Assembly: GCA_947179485.1 (NCBI GenBank)
Contig: OX359246.1
Coordinates: 248,001 to 312,000, forward strand
DNA: 64,000 nt
Source of the DNA: Allacma fusca
Taxonomy: Eukaryota > Arthropoda > Collembola > Symphypleona > Sminthuridae
Reading direction: 5' to 3'
Shown here: positions 11,805 to 23,831 of the stretch, piece after piece
Numbering within the stretch: position 1 is the stretch's first letter
Layout: each line of letters begins with the position of its first letter
Notes under the pieces: model-generated
Told to the model about the DNA's origin: nothing
Databases searched by the model: none
What the model saw: only the letters and a program-made list of their open reading frames with translations
Translations under genes and position numbers: made by a program

Positions 11805-12565
11805 GACTCAGCAGGTATGACCGAAATTAAAATCACAGTAACTATAATAAATATATGTTAGGTTAATGTAAATTAATTACAATTCAGTTAGGTAGCATTT
11901 TGAGCAATCATTTAGATTCAGATAATTTTAAATATAATTTCTAATAGATTCTTTTTTGAAACAAATTAATTTTAGCGTAATTGAGAATGTAAGGAGATTT
12001 AACAACGTCCATGACCAATCGGACATACTTATGGAGAGATTCTGAAAGTATTGGAAGCATCATCCGAGTTCGGATTGAGAGCACCTTTCAGGGAACGCCG
12101 GAGGCGTTGTCTAACATTTTTCACGCGAAGTTCAGTAATACGGAGAGGATAAAGGAATCTTAAGATACATACATCAAATAAGGACCGTTCTTTCAAAATT
12201 GTCTGTGGAGGGGGTTTGGAAGGTTTGCACGTGAAATTTAAAGACCGGGCTTAAAATGAGGTATAAAGTACAATGTATTTAAGATTTAAGGTCGAAGATG
12301 TTGGAAGGTTTTATTTTTAGAGAGAATTCAAATATCTTATAAGGTCTTGTCCAATGACACGGCCAATGTGTAAAATAGGCGAAAAGACAAGACTACTTTA
12401 TTCTCTGCTGCTACAAAAGAAACACTTAGCTATCTTTTGACTGTCATAACTGCTGCGCTTCCGTTATTAAATAAATTAAATAATTTTGGCATTTTCAACT
12501 TGCCTTTTTACTGTTCTCATCCAAACACACGTGAAGGGATTAAATTAAACCGTTCTCACGGTATA
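11805..12565. other. non-coding spacer
   Basis: No gene, RNA or clear repeat recognised. Short open frames only. Confidence 0.4.
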
Positions 12566-12573
12566 CTACAGTC

Positions 12574-13826
12574 CATAGATGGGCGTTTCTCTCCCCCTCT
12601 GCCTCTTTGTGCGAGGGATGGAATATAGCCTGCTCGCACTCCCCCTCGTCATCAATCGAGCGACACGTTACGGGTTGTCCTCGTCCTCGCCCTCGTGAGG
12701 GGCTACTTTTAAAATACACCCCTCTCCCTCGCACTCATGAGGGCCCTCTTTATTCTATATTACACTACAATTTTCTACAATATCTGTGCCTTCAAATAAT
12801 TTTTTCGCGGATACTTGGTTAAAATATGACAACTTCAATATGTGTCGACATTCCCCCCAGTTCTGAACGTACAGAACTTTTGGATAGCTTAGAAAGTTTA
12901 TAAAATTTCCTACAACCTAGCGTTCAAAAAAATTGTTCTTGAAATAAACTACTGTAGTCAAAATAGTGTCCTTTATTGGTGCAGGTTTTACCCAGGTATT
13001 TGGGTACAGGTATATATTAATTTTCGTGGTTGGCATAATTGTAAAAAGTATAAAAAACTTGAAAAATTTAATGTTTTTTCGATTTTGTCCTAAAAATAAC
13101 GTAAAAAACAAGTTTAAAATTCTAATTCATCGGTAAAAAGTGCCTATCTTCCTTATATTTTAATTGTCGGCAACATGGAAAATATTCAGTAGTCAAACTA
13201 CAATATTTTGTTATAAAATACATTTTTGTTGGCCTTTGACAATAATTCTTCATTATAATCGATTCAGTAGTTCGGAAAATGACTATTATTGATCAAAGCT
13301 GTTTTCTACGTCTCCGGTTAATAAATATTAGTCACAAGTAGGCTCCATAACCTCAGACCAGTAATATTCAATAGTAGGGTTTTAAAACAGCATTAATCAA
13401 TTCTAAGGCCCAGGTGCCCTTGTTTACAAATGACCATGTCTCCCAGACATCCTAAGTGAAATTTTTTTCTGGAGTTTAATATGAGAAATTTTAACCTAAA
13501 CAAGAGGACCTTTTACTTTAAAAAATTAAAACTGGGATTTTTGCTCAGGGTCATAAACCATGTACCTAAAATGCTATGAAGTTAGTCTTGCTACACAACA
13601 ATATATTTAGGATTTTCGCATAACGATTAAGGTAAGAGAAGGTCGTGAGGGCTTACATGTGTACTCTGCCTCCCCCTCTTTCGTTCACATCCTATTCATA
13701 GGTCCTCTCCCTTATCTTCATGAGGGTGCCTAAAATCAACGTGTACTCGCCATCACCCTCGCAGTTTGTGAGGACGAGGGAGAGGGCGAGGCATCCCTCA
13801 ATCCCTCGTGAGGGTGCCCATGTATG
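12574..13826. mobile_element. hAT-type non-autonomous element, CCCTCGTGAGGG words
   Basis: The 8-bp duplication CTACAGTC flanks the element exactly (12566-12573 and 13827-13834). Ends are CATAGATGGGCG and its imperfect inverse GCCCATGTATG. Both subterminal regions (about 12590-12750 and 13640-13820) are filled with variants of CCCTCGTGAGGG, CCTCGTCCTCGCCCTCG and GAGGACGAGGGAG. The middle (about 12760-13630) is ordinary AT-rich sequence without a transposase. The 8-bp duplication and short TIRs point to hAT, mobilised in trans. Confidence 0.8.
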
Positions 13827-13964
13827 CTACAGTCAGCTTGCATGTAGTAAATTTTGGAAAACGTTTCAATAATATTTAAATTACAAACATGCTAGTTCAT
13901 GAGACATCTACCGGCTCATGGGAAATACAGTGTATTGTTAACGAAAAAACCGACTATAGATGAC

Positions 13965-14105
13965 GCATGCTTTACTCTCCACTTTCAGTTTCGTTGGCAC
14001 CTGAGAATAATATGAAATTCAAAGTTTGTTTAATTGAATTAAATTTGTTTTAATTTCATGGGAATTCTCAAGTCTTTAAGAATAACCGTGAAAGTAAAGC
14101 ATATG
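13965..14105. repeat. 140-bp imperfect palindrome (small foldback/MITE)
   Basis: The left side GCATGCTTTACTCTCCACTTTCA and right side TGAAAGTAAAGCATATG are inverted copies. Inner matches include GAGAATAATATGAAATT against AATTTCATGGGAATTCTC. It ends just where the LINE coding fragment begins. Confidence 0.5.
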
Positions 14106-14121
14106 AAACAAGGAAAATTTA

Positions 14122-14860
14122 AAAAAAGCGTTTGACAGCGTCAGGTTTCTCAAATTAATTCCAAAACTTAAAAATAAATATAATGCACCTTCTTATATAA
14201 TAAGAATTCTCTGCAGCTATCTTACTGAAAGAAGCTTTTGCGTAAAACTGTATAAAATGGTATCTAAGCAATACAGCCTAAATGGCGGAGTCCCACAAGG
14301 TAGTGTTCTTGGGCCAATTTTATTTATCATATTTTTTAATGACCCGTGTAAATGTTTACCTAATTCCACTGTTTATGCCGATGACATTGCGTCACTTTGC
14401 ACAGCAAAAACCTCTGACGAACTCAAAGCTAATTTAGAACTAGTTATGAAGCAAATTCATGACTGGTGTGAAAGCAATGATATGAGTGTTAATTTCCTCA
14501 AAACTTATTTTATGGAATTTCATAAACCAAGAACAAGACATAGAGCCAACATTCCCTTTATTTTATGTAACGGTAATAAAATTGAAAGGGTAAATAATTT
14601 TAAGTACCTGGTGTTTACTTTGACTCTACGCTAAACTTTAATAAGCACTGCACGCACGTTAACAAAATGGTCTCTCTAAAATGTGCTCTTTTAATAAAAC
14701 ACAAACGATACATTGCTCAAAAACTTATGTACATAGTATTCAAGTCCTTATGTTTTTCGCACATAAAATATGCATTACCTGTATGGGGTGCTGTATCAGA
14801 CATATACCTTAACAAATGTCAAAAAACTATCGACCATTTTTTAAAATGTATCTCCATAAA
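14122..14860 (+). pseudogene. LINE reverse transcriptase, 5' fragment (CR1/Jockey-like), frameshifted
   Basis: The reading frame opens at KKAFDSVRF (14122) and continues through GGVPQGSVLGPILF and the catalytic YADD box (TVYADDIAS, near 14374). This is a typical non-LTR reverse transcriptase palm. A one-base loss near 14608 shifts the frame. The thumb-like region continues from 14667, ending near KCQKTIDHFLKC. The endonuclease and N-terminal part of the RT are missing. The C-terminal part resumes at about 25740, so the LINE was split by a later insertion. It is dead because of the frameshift, the 5' truncation and the insertion. Confidence 0.8.
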
Positions 14861-15000
14861 AGGGTATAGCTTTAATTTCTTAAAACCAAAACATACTTTA
14901 ACTAGTTGTAACTCAAAGATTAGGTTGAAATCATTTGATCTGATCATTGATCATGATTTGATCAAATCAAATCTGTTGACCCAGAAGAGAATTTAAGCAT

Positions 15001-16690
15001 ACACAACTTCCTCAAGGACAATCCTGACAACCCTCGCGTTCAGAATTATATTCGTCTTCTCGATAAAGTGGGTATTTTGCCAGAATTGGATGAAGAAATT
15101 CATAAATCAAGAGCTACACTAGTGTCCGAAGATCAGTTAACTTTCAAGTTACTGGAAAAGTCAGAAATAGCTAGACAGGTTATTCCTCATTTTACTGCCG
15201 CTATTCAAAGTGAATACTGTTAGAAGAACCTGCAAGAAGCTTCTAAAGCTAACAAAGCGGTAACAGATTACCGTATAAATATTTCTGTACCTAGCTACAA
15301 CCAAATGCCAGAATCGACTTATTTTTTTCTTGGTCAATTGAAGAAGGATTTTGCAATGAATGCGCAGATAGTTTATGCGGATGGGCAGAATTTCACTTCT
15401 GAATTGAGGATGCTCAATGGAATGGAAATTATAGTCGGAAACCTAGTATCGATAGAAGATTCACAGCTGGACGAAGATATTGAGAAAGAACGTAAACTAA
15501 CGGCTCTCAAGCTTTATACGGGTGAATTCTTCCTAATGGCAAAAACAATTAATTTAAAGGAAACAAGACAAAAAAGTATTGATTGGACTAAGTATAATTG
15601 TCGAACGACGGTACCATTGCCATTGTACATGAAGACAAACTCTGAAATCCCTAAAGTATTTACCAGATACAAGAATACTATTTCTAGAAATTTGAGTATG
15701 GGCACTTTTCCTAATTCTTCTAGAATCATTGATGACTTTAATAAGGCCAAAGGAAATAATAGTGAGTGGTCATTGAAAGGACAACTTTTCAAAACAGAAG
15801 ACAGAACTCTGGTAAAAGTATAGCGTCAAATTCCTCTCCGAGCTCACGTTCTCAGTACAATCCTGACAGAAATCTCCTTGGTAATACGTCGGTGTCTCAT
15901 CGCTCCTTTACAAGAGGGAGAAGAAATGGTAATTCAACGTCAAGATTTAGTAGGCAAGATTATAACCAGGATGCCTTCAGATCCTTTGAAGACCATGATC
16001 GATTTAAGTCTAATTTTTCAAAAATTCCAACTTCAAGGCCAACTTTTCAAAGATTACGTAACCTTAGAGTTGACGAAATACATTCTAATAAGAACTGACG
16101 TTTAATGAGTGTGCCAAATGAGATAGTGTATTACCCCCAGGTCTCCTAAACACAAGAAGAATAGAAAGTTTGTGAAATTAAGTGAGCACATCCCTGTAGA
16201 ATTACAGAATTTTTCTAATGACATAAGAAAGTTATTTAACATAACAAAACATAGTAACTCTATAATTCATAATCTCACCGATTTCTCTATACCTTTTGTT
16301 ATGCAGACGTTATATAAGCTAGGTCCTAAATTCTGTTCACATACTTAGCCAAATTCTGATAAAAGTTTGTCTGAAGTTAATGAGGGAATTCGTAAAATCT
16401 CATGGAAGTTATATTTTAATGATAATACTTCGAATTATGACAGTCTTAAAAAATTAACCCACTCTTGCAAAGTATTAAATAATGGTAAACAGCACTGTGA
16501 ATATGAAAGCACGTTTTTCAATATCCCTTTAATTGACAATTCTATTCTACAATATCTTAAAACGAATACCTGTAATAATTACACTTTTCCCTATTATAAA
16601 ATAATATCTTGGTGTAAACAATTCCTTGAACAACGAGAATTAAAATTATGCAGTGCAGGTAAAAATGCAGGCTTAGTAATTTGTAATGTC
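15001..16690 (+). pseudogene. Penelope-like element, 5' coding part, degenerate
   Basis: Successive open stretches in different frames (15001-15223, 15305-15823, 15766-16098, 16150-16690) are separated by stops and shifts. The 15766-16098 stretch is rich in Ser/Arg/Asn (RSFTRGRRNGNSTSRF-like), as in an RNA-binding ORF1. From about 16140 the frame resembles the N-terminal part of Penelope-like reverse transcriptases: a segment with NLTDFSIPF and KLGPKFC, then IRKISWKLYF, ending in KNAGLVICN. The frame breaks exactly at the LTR element (16691) and resumes beyond it at 23832 with KDYEHET. The role of the 15001-16100 protein is unknown to me; it may be an ORF1 of the same element. Confidence 0.6.
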
Positions 16691-17187
16691 TATAGCCCTG
16701 TGTGCTACACCTATGTACATATATGATATAGTTTGATGATATTTCACCTTTTATTTATATTTAGGTTGGGTCAACCTAATTAGAATAAGTATTTGAATAT
16801 ATTTCAGGAATCTGGATTTTTCGTAGAATGTTCCATTTGGAACATTCACTATTGTTCTAGTGTTTTCTTTTAGAATAATCTATAAATTTCTAGAATGCTC
16901 CAGTAGGAACATTCTAGTACCTTCTAGTACATTATATGACCCTTCATAATGTTATTTAAGGGAGAGAGTCCTTTGACTCGGGATGTTCATTAATCAACTG
17001 TAAACCGTGTCAAAAGGATCTCTCCGCTCTTTAGGAATAAAGAAAGGAAAATCTTAAATTCCCCCTTGTGCAACGTTATTGGCATAAAGGCATCCGAGAC
17101 TCAGGTCAAACAATAAAGGTACTTAACTTTCATAATTCCATTCCATCATTATACATACATAAGTTCTTTAGAGTTAGCCTGGTTACA
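16691..17187 (+). repeat. 5' LTR
   Basis: 497 bp, from TATAGCCCTG to CCTGGTTACA. It holds a heat-shock-element-like cluster (16826-16930), a TATA-like TATTTAAG (16953-16960) and two AATAAA signals (about 17036 and 17112). It is followed at once by the primer-binding site. Confidence 0.92.
16826..16960 (+). promoter_or_regulatory. heat-shock-element-like cluster and TATA-like box in the LTR
   Basis: Alternating GAA/TTC pentamers as in HSF binding sites: GAATGTTCC (16826), GGAACATTC (16839), TTCTAGAATGCTCC (16888), GGAACATTCTAG (16906) and CTTCTAG (16921). They lie about 30-130 bp upstream of TATTTAAG (16953). A pentamer array just upstream of a TATA box is the layout of heat-shock gene promoters. 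The same cluster is unchanged in the 3' LTR. Heat or stress induction is inference. Confidence 0.5.
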
Positions 17188-17188
17188 T

Positions 17189-17201
17189 TGGCGCCCAACG
17201 T
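17189..17201 (+). other. primer-binding site
   Basis: TGGCGCCCAACGT begins two bases after the 5' LTR. TGGCGCC is the usual complement of a tRNA 3' end (tRNA-Lys-like) used to prime minus-strand synthesis in Ty3/gypsy elements. Confidence 0.75.
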
Positions 17202-17504
17202 AAAAAGTTAAGATTACATTTGCGAGTTGACGGGCAGTTACCACATTACATATTTTGTTGGAAAATGTTTCAAGGTGACAAGTCGCTGTAGTTATTTTTT
17301 GCACTTAATCGCCAGTGTGTTGTTAATTGTCTGGGCATAGTTATGTAATTTAATATGTTTACGGCTTTGTTGGATCTACTTGTATACTTGTCAGGAAGCG
17401 TATATTTTCTGGATAAGGTGTTCAGGGCCTTATTTATGATGTTGTTAGATATTCTATACAAATAGTAATTCTGTATCCTGTGCTAGTTTGACAGATATAC
17501 GTGT

Positions 17505-18110
17505 ATGGGCATGAGTAGATTGGGTGAGAAGGGAATAAAAAATTATTCTAGTCATAAAATTTTAGTTTTAGAACTGTTAATGGTATATTTGTATACAATT
17601 AGAGCATGTTATAAGTGTCATGTTAATTTTCCAGCCGGAATGTGTCCGCAAAATCCAGTCAATGCGGAGGAACAAGTAGCCGGACAAGACGGGCCGGAAG
17701 TCGTGTTTGTGAGAGAAGTTCGCCGTCCACCTCCACCACCTGTAATTGGACACATGGAAGACCCAAGACGAAGACCTCGGGCCAGTCGACGAGCCAGAAG
17801 CGTGGCACGCTATTGTGCAATGTTACCACCTGCACTTCCACATCCAGAACCTCAATTAGCTCCCTGGACCTTTTGCAGGGAATGCAGTTAATGCTTGGAG
17901 AATATCTTCCAATGGTTGGGGCGAGTTGATGCCACTTTTCGAACTCAGGCACTGCCCCCAAGATACTTTGCAGATGCGGTCAGCATGTATCTTTCTGGAG
18001 AAGCGTACCGCTTTTATTGTCAGACTCTGTGGTCATCCTGGACTCAATTTTCGGCCACGTTTGTATACAACTTCCAGAGAGAATTGGAAAATGTTAACCG
18101 TCAAATTTGA
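17505..18110 (+). pseudogene. additional gag-like module, degenerate
   Basis: Two overlapping open stretches (17505-17891 and 17895-18110) are more GC-rich than the surroundings. The first is Pro/Arg-rich (RRPPPPPVIGHMEDPRRRPR). The second reads ENIFQWLGRVDATF, then a segment with FADAVSMYLSGEAYRFY and SATFVYNFQRE, which has the layout of a retrotransposon gag domain (helix, 'LxGxAxxWY'-like helix, 'F...F'). It differs from the gag that starts at 18828 in the same element. It could be a captured gag from another element or an unusual leader protein. Confidence 0.4.
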
Positions 18111-18827
18111 TCTGCACAATGTTATTTTCTTCTGTTGTCTTCTATATATTTGTTTTTGTCCAGATAAATGCCAAATACTATAATTAATTATAATAATGAC
18201 TGTAATTATAATGATACCATTCATCATTTGTATTGGCTTCAAATACTCACATATAAACACATGCAAGTCACACACATACATATATAGATATATATTTGTA
18301 CAAGACAACATTATGGTTGTGGTTTCCTATTGTTGTTAACACATTTATGATATTTTTGCCAACAAAAATAAAAATTGACAATATTTTTGTAAAAATTTGG
18401 GTTCATTTGGTCCACTAGTTCCAGAGTTCTGGAGAAATTTTGAGTACATTTGTTTAGCATGCCAAAAGTCTCATCATATTAGGAGACGGTCGGGTGCAAA
18501 AAGCTTCCGCTTCCTCACCTATGTATACTCTATGCCATTAAAATGTCATTAGCAAATTATTAATTAGTTACATTAGTAGTAATTAGCATGTATCCCTAGA
18601 TATATACGAGATTTATACAAACACACTGGCGACAGTATACAGTAGTGCAAAATACAACTACATATCCTTACTAGTTTTTAAGTAGTAAGTAAATGGCCTT
18701 GTTTGTACATATACAAACCAAATTGTAACAATCACTAATGAGAGAACAATAAAGATTTCAGGTTACGAGTTTAATCTGGGGAAAAAGAAATCATTCGTGT
18801 AGATACTCACTGTCATTACCAATCATC
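18111..18827. other. AT-rich leader between the gag-like module and gag
   Basis: No open frame or motif of note. It lies inside the LTR element upstream of gag. Confidence 0.4.
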
Positions 18828-20024
18828 ATGTCCAAAGTTGACGACGTTCAAAAAGAATTGGACGATTTTAAAAGCCGAAGTAGGCAAGAAATACAAGACT
18901 TGCAAGATGAAAATGATACTCTGCGTAAGGATTTAAAGGCGGCAATCACGTCTATCACCAACTTACAAATTGACATACTTAATTTAAAACAGAGTGGCAT
19001 TGGGAATAAGTCCATGGCAAATTGGATCAAGCCCAAACCACCAACGTTTTCCGGGAAAATAGATGAAGATCCCCATGTTTTCCTTTAATCTTTGGAGGAT
19101 TATTTTGCCACCTGCTCAATTGCGACGTCGGACAGACTGACAAATACACAGTTCGCACTGACAGACGCAGCCTTTCATTGGTACAACATAAATTCAGCAA
19201 GCATTAAAACATTTGACGAATTTAAGAAGCAATTAATTAGTTTTTTTGCTGGAGATCTAACCAATGATGAACGGCTCATCCAAATTGCAAATCGTAAGCA
19301 AAAATTGGGAGAGGATTTTGCAACATTTGCGTTGGAAATATATTACATGTTTGAACCAATTCAGCCACCAAAGTCAGAAGCGGAAAGATGTCAGTACATA
19401 ATTGAGAATAGTCACCACTCAATACGCTCACGCCTTCGAATATTTAGCAAGGCAAGTCTAAAATTACAGCTCTTACTTGAAAAAGAACGTCAAATTAGAA
19501 GAGATTTAGACGCCGGTGATGACTATTTCCAAAAAGATTCTACCGTTAACAATGTCTCTTCCACGGCACCCACGAAAGGTGCAGAACTACCACAGGTGGA
19601 AGAATTGGATAACCCTAAGGTCGATAACGTCTCACCTCGCTTATGCCACCGTTGTAAGAAACCTGGGCACATAGCCAAGGACTGCTATTCGAGACTACCA
19701 GATATACAGACCCAAGGAAATCGTGGACGTGGAGCCCGCGGGCGTGGAAATTTTCGCGGAAGACGAGGCGGTTATCGTCCATATAATAGCAACACTGCTC
19801 AAGTACAAGTGCCAAATTCCTCCCAACCTATTCTGTGGAACGGACAATATTATGTGCCAATGGGGCAACGAACTCCTCTGCGAAACAATGTATCGGGAAA
19901 CGCCAACGCGACAGGGAGGTTGACCTCCCCACAGGTGTATCAACTGGCCGCCCCAACAATGATTTCGAGTCCAGTCACGATGACGTACGACGACGAGTAC
20001 AACAACGACGAGACGGACGTTTAG
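18828..20024 (+). pseudogene. Ty3/gypsy gag with one in-frame stop
   Basis: About 398 codons, interrupted by a TAA at 19086-19088. The N-terminal ~60 residues form a charged heptad-like coiled coil (VQKELDDFKSRSRQEIQDLQ). Then follows a capsid-type region (PPTFSGKIDEDPHVFL to FDEFKKQLISFF) and a CCHC zinc knuckle CHRCKKPGHIAKDC (near 19645), followed by an Arg/Gly-rich RNA-binding tail (GNRGRGARGRGNFRGRRGG). The pol frame overlaps the gag end in the -1 register, so pol was probably made by -1 frameshifting. Confidence 0.85.
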
Positions 20025-23000
20025 TAATTAATACTATAAATATTTATAGCAAACTTTTTAAAAATGGAATTCCGGTTAAAGTAGAGAATGACTTACCTTA
20101 TTTACTAATAACCCTGAATAGTGTTGCCATTAAAGGACTTGTAGACACGGGAGCGGTATATTCATGCATGTCAAAAGAATGTTATGATAAAATAAATATG
20201 GATAGAAATATTCCTTTGTTCCAGTACAATGGGACATTTAAAGTAGCATCTGGTGATAAGATGCAGCCATTAGGTTATATAATTGCCAAATTCAATCTAG
20301 GTAGCAAATCTGTTCTGCAAAGATATTTTGTGTTTGAGAAGTTGAATACTTCTGTTATTCTAGGATGTGATTTCCTGAAAAAGATAAAGGGTAAGATTTC
20401 GTTTAATCAAACGAAGAAGAAGAATAAAGTCTCTGATATCAAGTTAAATCATTTAGTCCAATTATCCGGAAGACAAAATAACGAAATTAAGGAACTCTTA
20501 TCAAAATACTCCGATGTGTTTTCGGATAAAATCGGGCACACGGACGTGTGTAAATTTAAAATTGAGTTGATAGAGGGCGCAATTCCAAAGAAGATGAAAC
20601 CTTATCGGACAACACCATTTAAGGAAAAGATTATTAAGGAACAGATTGAACAATACTTAACAGAAAGAATAATAGAACCATCTGAGTCAGAATGGAGTAG
20701 TAGTTGTTTCTCGGTACCCAAACCTGGTACCAATGAGTTTCGGTTGGTCACGGACGCGCGGTATATCAATTCGCAAACCAAAAGTTGGGCTTTCCCTATG
20801 CCTACACTTCGATCAATTTTAAATAAACTAGGAGATGCGAAATTTTTGTCTAAACTTGATTTGGTAAAAGGATATCATCAAATGGAAATATAAGAGTCAA
20901 GTAGACCTTACACTGCATTTAGTGCAGCAGGGAAACAATATCAGTTTATAAAGATGCCATTTGGACTCAAATGTGCCCCCGCTGCATTTCAGTTTATGAT
21001 GACGAAAATATTTAGTGACGTCATTGGCAAGTTTGTATTTATTTACCTAGACGATATTCTAATATATAGTAGGACATACCAAGAACATTTAGATCATATC
21101 AAAGTAGTCGCTGAAAGACTTAGAAAGGCGAAATTGACGTGTCGAACTGACAAGTGTGAATTCGGAAAAACCGAAGTCAAATATTTGGGATACATCTTAA
21201 CGTCAGAAGGAATTAAGATGAACTCAAAGAAAATAAAAGCTATACAGGAGTATCCGGCCCCCAAAAATCGTAAAGCACTTAAAACGTTTATGGCGAGTTG
21301 GCTACGGGAATTTATCCCAAACCTCAGCACCAAAGCGGAACCGTTGACTAATTTGACACGGCAAAATGTAAAGTGGTGCTGGACCGACAACGAACAAAAT
21401 GCTTTCGAGAAAATCAAACGAGACATTTCATCAGGCCGAATTTTATCGTATCCAAACTTTAGACAGAAGTTTTTCCTTGCAACAGACGCGTCCGATTGTG
21501 GCGTAGGCGGAATGTTATTCCAACAGTATGGCGGTCGAAAACATTTAGTCGCCTTCTGTAGTGCAACCCTGAATAAGACTCAGCGCAACCGGTCGGCCAT
21601 GGAGCGAGAATTGTTAGCAATATTCTATGCTACCTCGTATTTTAGAGAATATTTGGATGGAGTTCCGTTTACACTGTTAACTGACAACTAGAGTTTGACG
21701 TGGATGTACAGATTAACGGAGGATAATAAAAAACTAGCGAGATGGGCAATTCGGTTAGAAGAATTTGATTTTAATATTCAACATATTCCGGGGAAAATTA
21801 ATTTGGTACCAGATGCATTATCGCGATTTCCGTCATCTGACCTGGTAGATGAATCAAAGATTGACGATCTGGAAAAATATTTACCGAATATAAACTTAAT
21901 TACACTCGAAGAAATAACGCTAGATCGCGTAAGACAAGAGCAACATGCAGATTGCGAAGTACAATTAATTTTGCAAAATCAAGGCTCCAACAAACTAACG
22001 TCTGGATACAAAATTCAAGACGGAATATTGTACAGGGATGTGTCAAATAACCCAAAGGTCAGTGAATGGCGAGTAGTAATACCTTTATCTTTACGTCATT
22101 TCATGCTACATGAACTACACGATGTTCCTCAGCAAGCACATTTGGGAATAGAGAAGATGTACGACAACATGCGGAAGCGGGTCTGGTGGAAAGGTATGCT
22201 TAAAGATGTGGACACATATGTAAAATCTTGTGAAAAGTGTCAACGTTTTAAAGTAGAACGTAGAAAACCAGTGGGCTTAATGAAATCTAGTAAACCATCC
22301 AAACCTTGGCACTCCGTATATTTGGACCTGATCTACCCACTTCCCAGATCCCAAAATGGCTTCACGGGAATATTAGTTGTGGTAGATTCGTTTTCCAAAT
22401 ATACGGAAATCATTCCATTACGAAATGGAACTTCTCGGGAAATCATTAATAAGCTGCGTAAATATGTTTTGTCTCGCTACGGCTGCATGAAATTCTTAAC
22501 AGCAGACAATGATTCCTGTTTTATCTCTAACGAATTTCAAGAGTTCCGTGCCAAAAATTAAATAATTCTTAAATACATTTCACCATACCACGCACAAGCA
22601 AATATGACGGAGCGATATAATCAAACCCTTGAGGCTAAGATCAGGATGTTCTTAGACGGTAACCATACAAAGTGGGACGAACACTGACAGGATTTTGCTC
22701 TGGCTTTCCGGTCAACTATAAACGACACAACCGGATTTTCCCCTGCTAAATTGTTCTTTGGGCGAGAATTGCGTCTCCCACTAGATAATGCCTTACAAAT
22801 AACAGGTGAGAAATCATTCAATTCGTTTCATGAATACGTCAAAAATAAATCACAACAGGCAAACTTGGCACACCAAACGGCCACAAAGAATATTATACGA
22901 AATCAATTAAAACTGCAGTAACATTATAATCGATCTCGTCGCCCCGGCGAGTTAAAACAACGATTTAGTTTTGGTACGCACACACCCCATATCAAATGCT

Positions 23001-23330
23001 GTCAAGAAATTTTCAAAGAAGTTAGCGTCGTTGTTTGAGGGACCGTATCGTATTTTGAACAAGCTGTCTGATATCACGTACGAAATAGGTACGGTTGATG
23101 GGCGATTTATGGGTAGACAGCATATTTCCAATCTTAAGAAATTTATACCACGAGTACCACTTGATGTGTCATCTCAAACAAATCTACGTGTCAATTCAAA
23201 ACCTGCCGAGAAACAGGAATGCGAGCAAGAATCAGGACAGATTTTGACACGACCTAAAAGGTTGCCTAGAGTAGATTACAGAAAACAATTGGGTCATAGA
23301 ATGACAAATTGTTTTTCTTCGGGGGGATAG
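19835..23330 (+). pseudogene. Ty3/gypsy pol (PR-RT-RNaseH-IN), broken
   Basis: Domains in order: aspartic protease with LVDTGAVYS (near 20141); reverse transcriptase with FSVPKPGTNEFRLV, LDLVKGYHQ, MPFGLKCAPAAFQ and the catalytic YLDDILIYS (near 21043); RNase H with ATDASDCGVGGML; integrase with an HLGIEK..C..C zinc-binding region (near 22140-22245) and a core containing LDLIYPLPRS, VVVDSFSKYTEIIP and TADNDS. The C-terminal part (FEGPYRILNKL) lies in another frame from 22971. Stops are at 20891, 21689, 22559, 22685 and 22919, with a frameshift between about 22922 and 22971. No envelope gene follows. It is non-functional as it stands. Confidence 0.88.
23319..23330 (+). other. polypurine tract
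   Basis: A purine run with six G's immediately before the 3' LTR, the expected plus-strand primer. Confidence 0.65.
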
Positions 23331-23827
23331 TATAGCCCTGTGTGCTACATCTATGTACATATATGATATAGTTTGATGATGTTTCACCTTTTATTTATAC
23401 TTAGGTTGGGTCAACCTAATTAGAATAACTATTTAAATATATTTCAGGAATCTGGATTTTTCGTAGAATGTTCCATTTGGAACATTCACTATTGTTCTAG
23501 TGTTTTCTTTTAGAATAATCTATAAATTTCTAGAATGCTCCAGTAGGAACATTCTAGTACCTTCTAGTACATTATATGACCCTTCATAATGTTATTTAAG
23601 GGAGAGAGTCCTTTGACTCGGGATGTTCATTAATCAACTGTAAACCGTGTCAAAAGGATCTCTCCGCTCTTTAGGAATAAAGAAAGGAAAATCTTAAATT
23701 CCCCCTTGTGCAACGTTATTGGCATAAAGGAATCCGAGACTCAGGTCAAACAATAAAGGTACTTAACTTTCATAATTCCATTCCATCATTATACATACAT
23801 AAGTTCTTTAGAGTTAGCCTGGTTACA
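23331..23827 (+). repeat. 3' LTR
   Basis: 497 bp, the same length as the 5' LTR. By eye it differs from it at six positions: five in the first ~110 bp and one near the 3' end. The heat-shock-like pentamers, TATA-like box and AATAAA signals are unchanged. Confidence 0.92.
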
Positions 23828-23831
23828 TGTC

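Larger units (their letters stand above)
16691..23827 (+). mobile_element. Ty3/gypsy LTR retrotransposon, full length, degenerate
   Basis: Two 497-bp LTRs bound an interior with primer-binding site, gag, protease, reverse transcriptase, RNase H, integrase and polypurine tract, in Ty3/gypsy order. The target duplication is TGTC (or ATGTC, depending on the LTR boundary) at 16687-16690 and 23828-23831. It interrupts the reading frame of a Penelope-like element; skipping the insertion and one duplication keeps that frame. By eye the LTRs differ at six positions, about 98.8% identity, so insertion was fairly recent. Nevertheless gag has one in-frame stop and pol several stops plus a frameshift, so this copy is non-functional. 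It may have been copied in trans from an already damaged RNA. Confidence 0.9.

Noticed and set aside
16691-23827. Endogenous retrovirus or errantivirus with an envelope
   Set aside because: No env-like frame lies between the integrase end and the 3' LTR; domain order and PBS fit an ordinary Ty3/gypsy retrotransposon.
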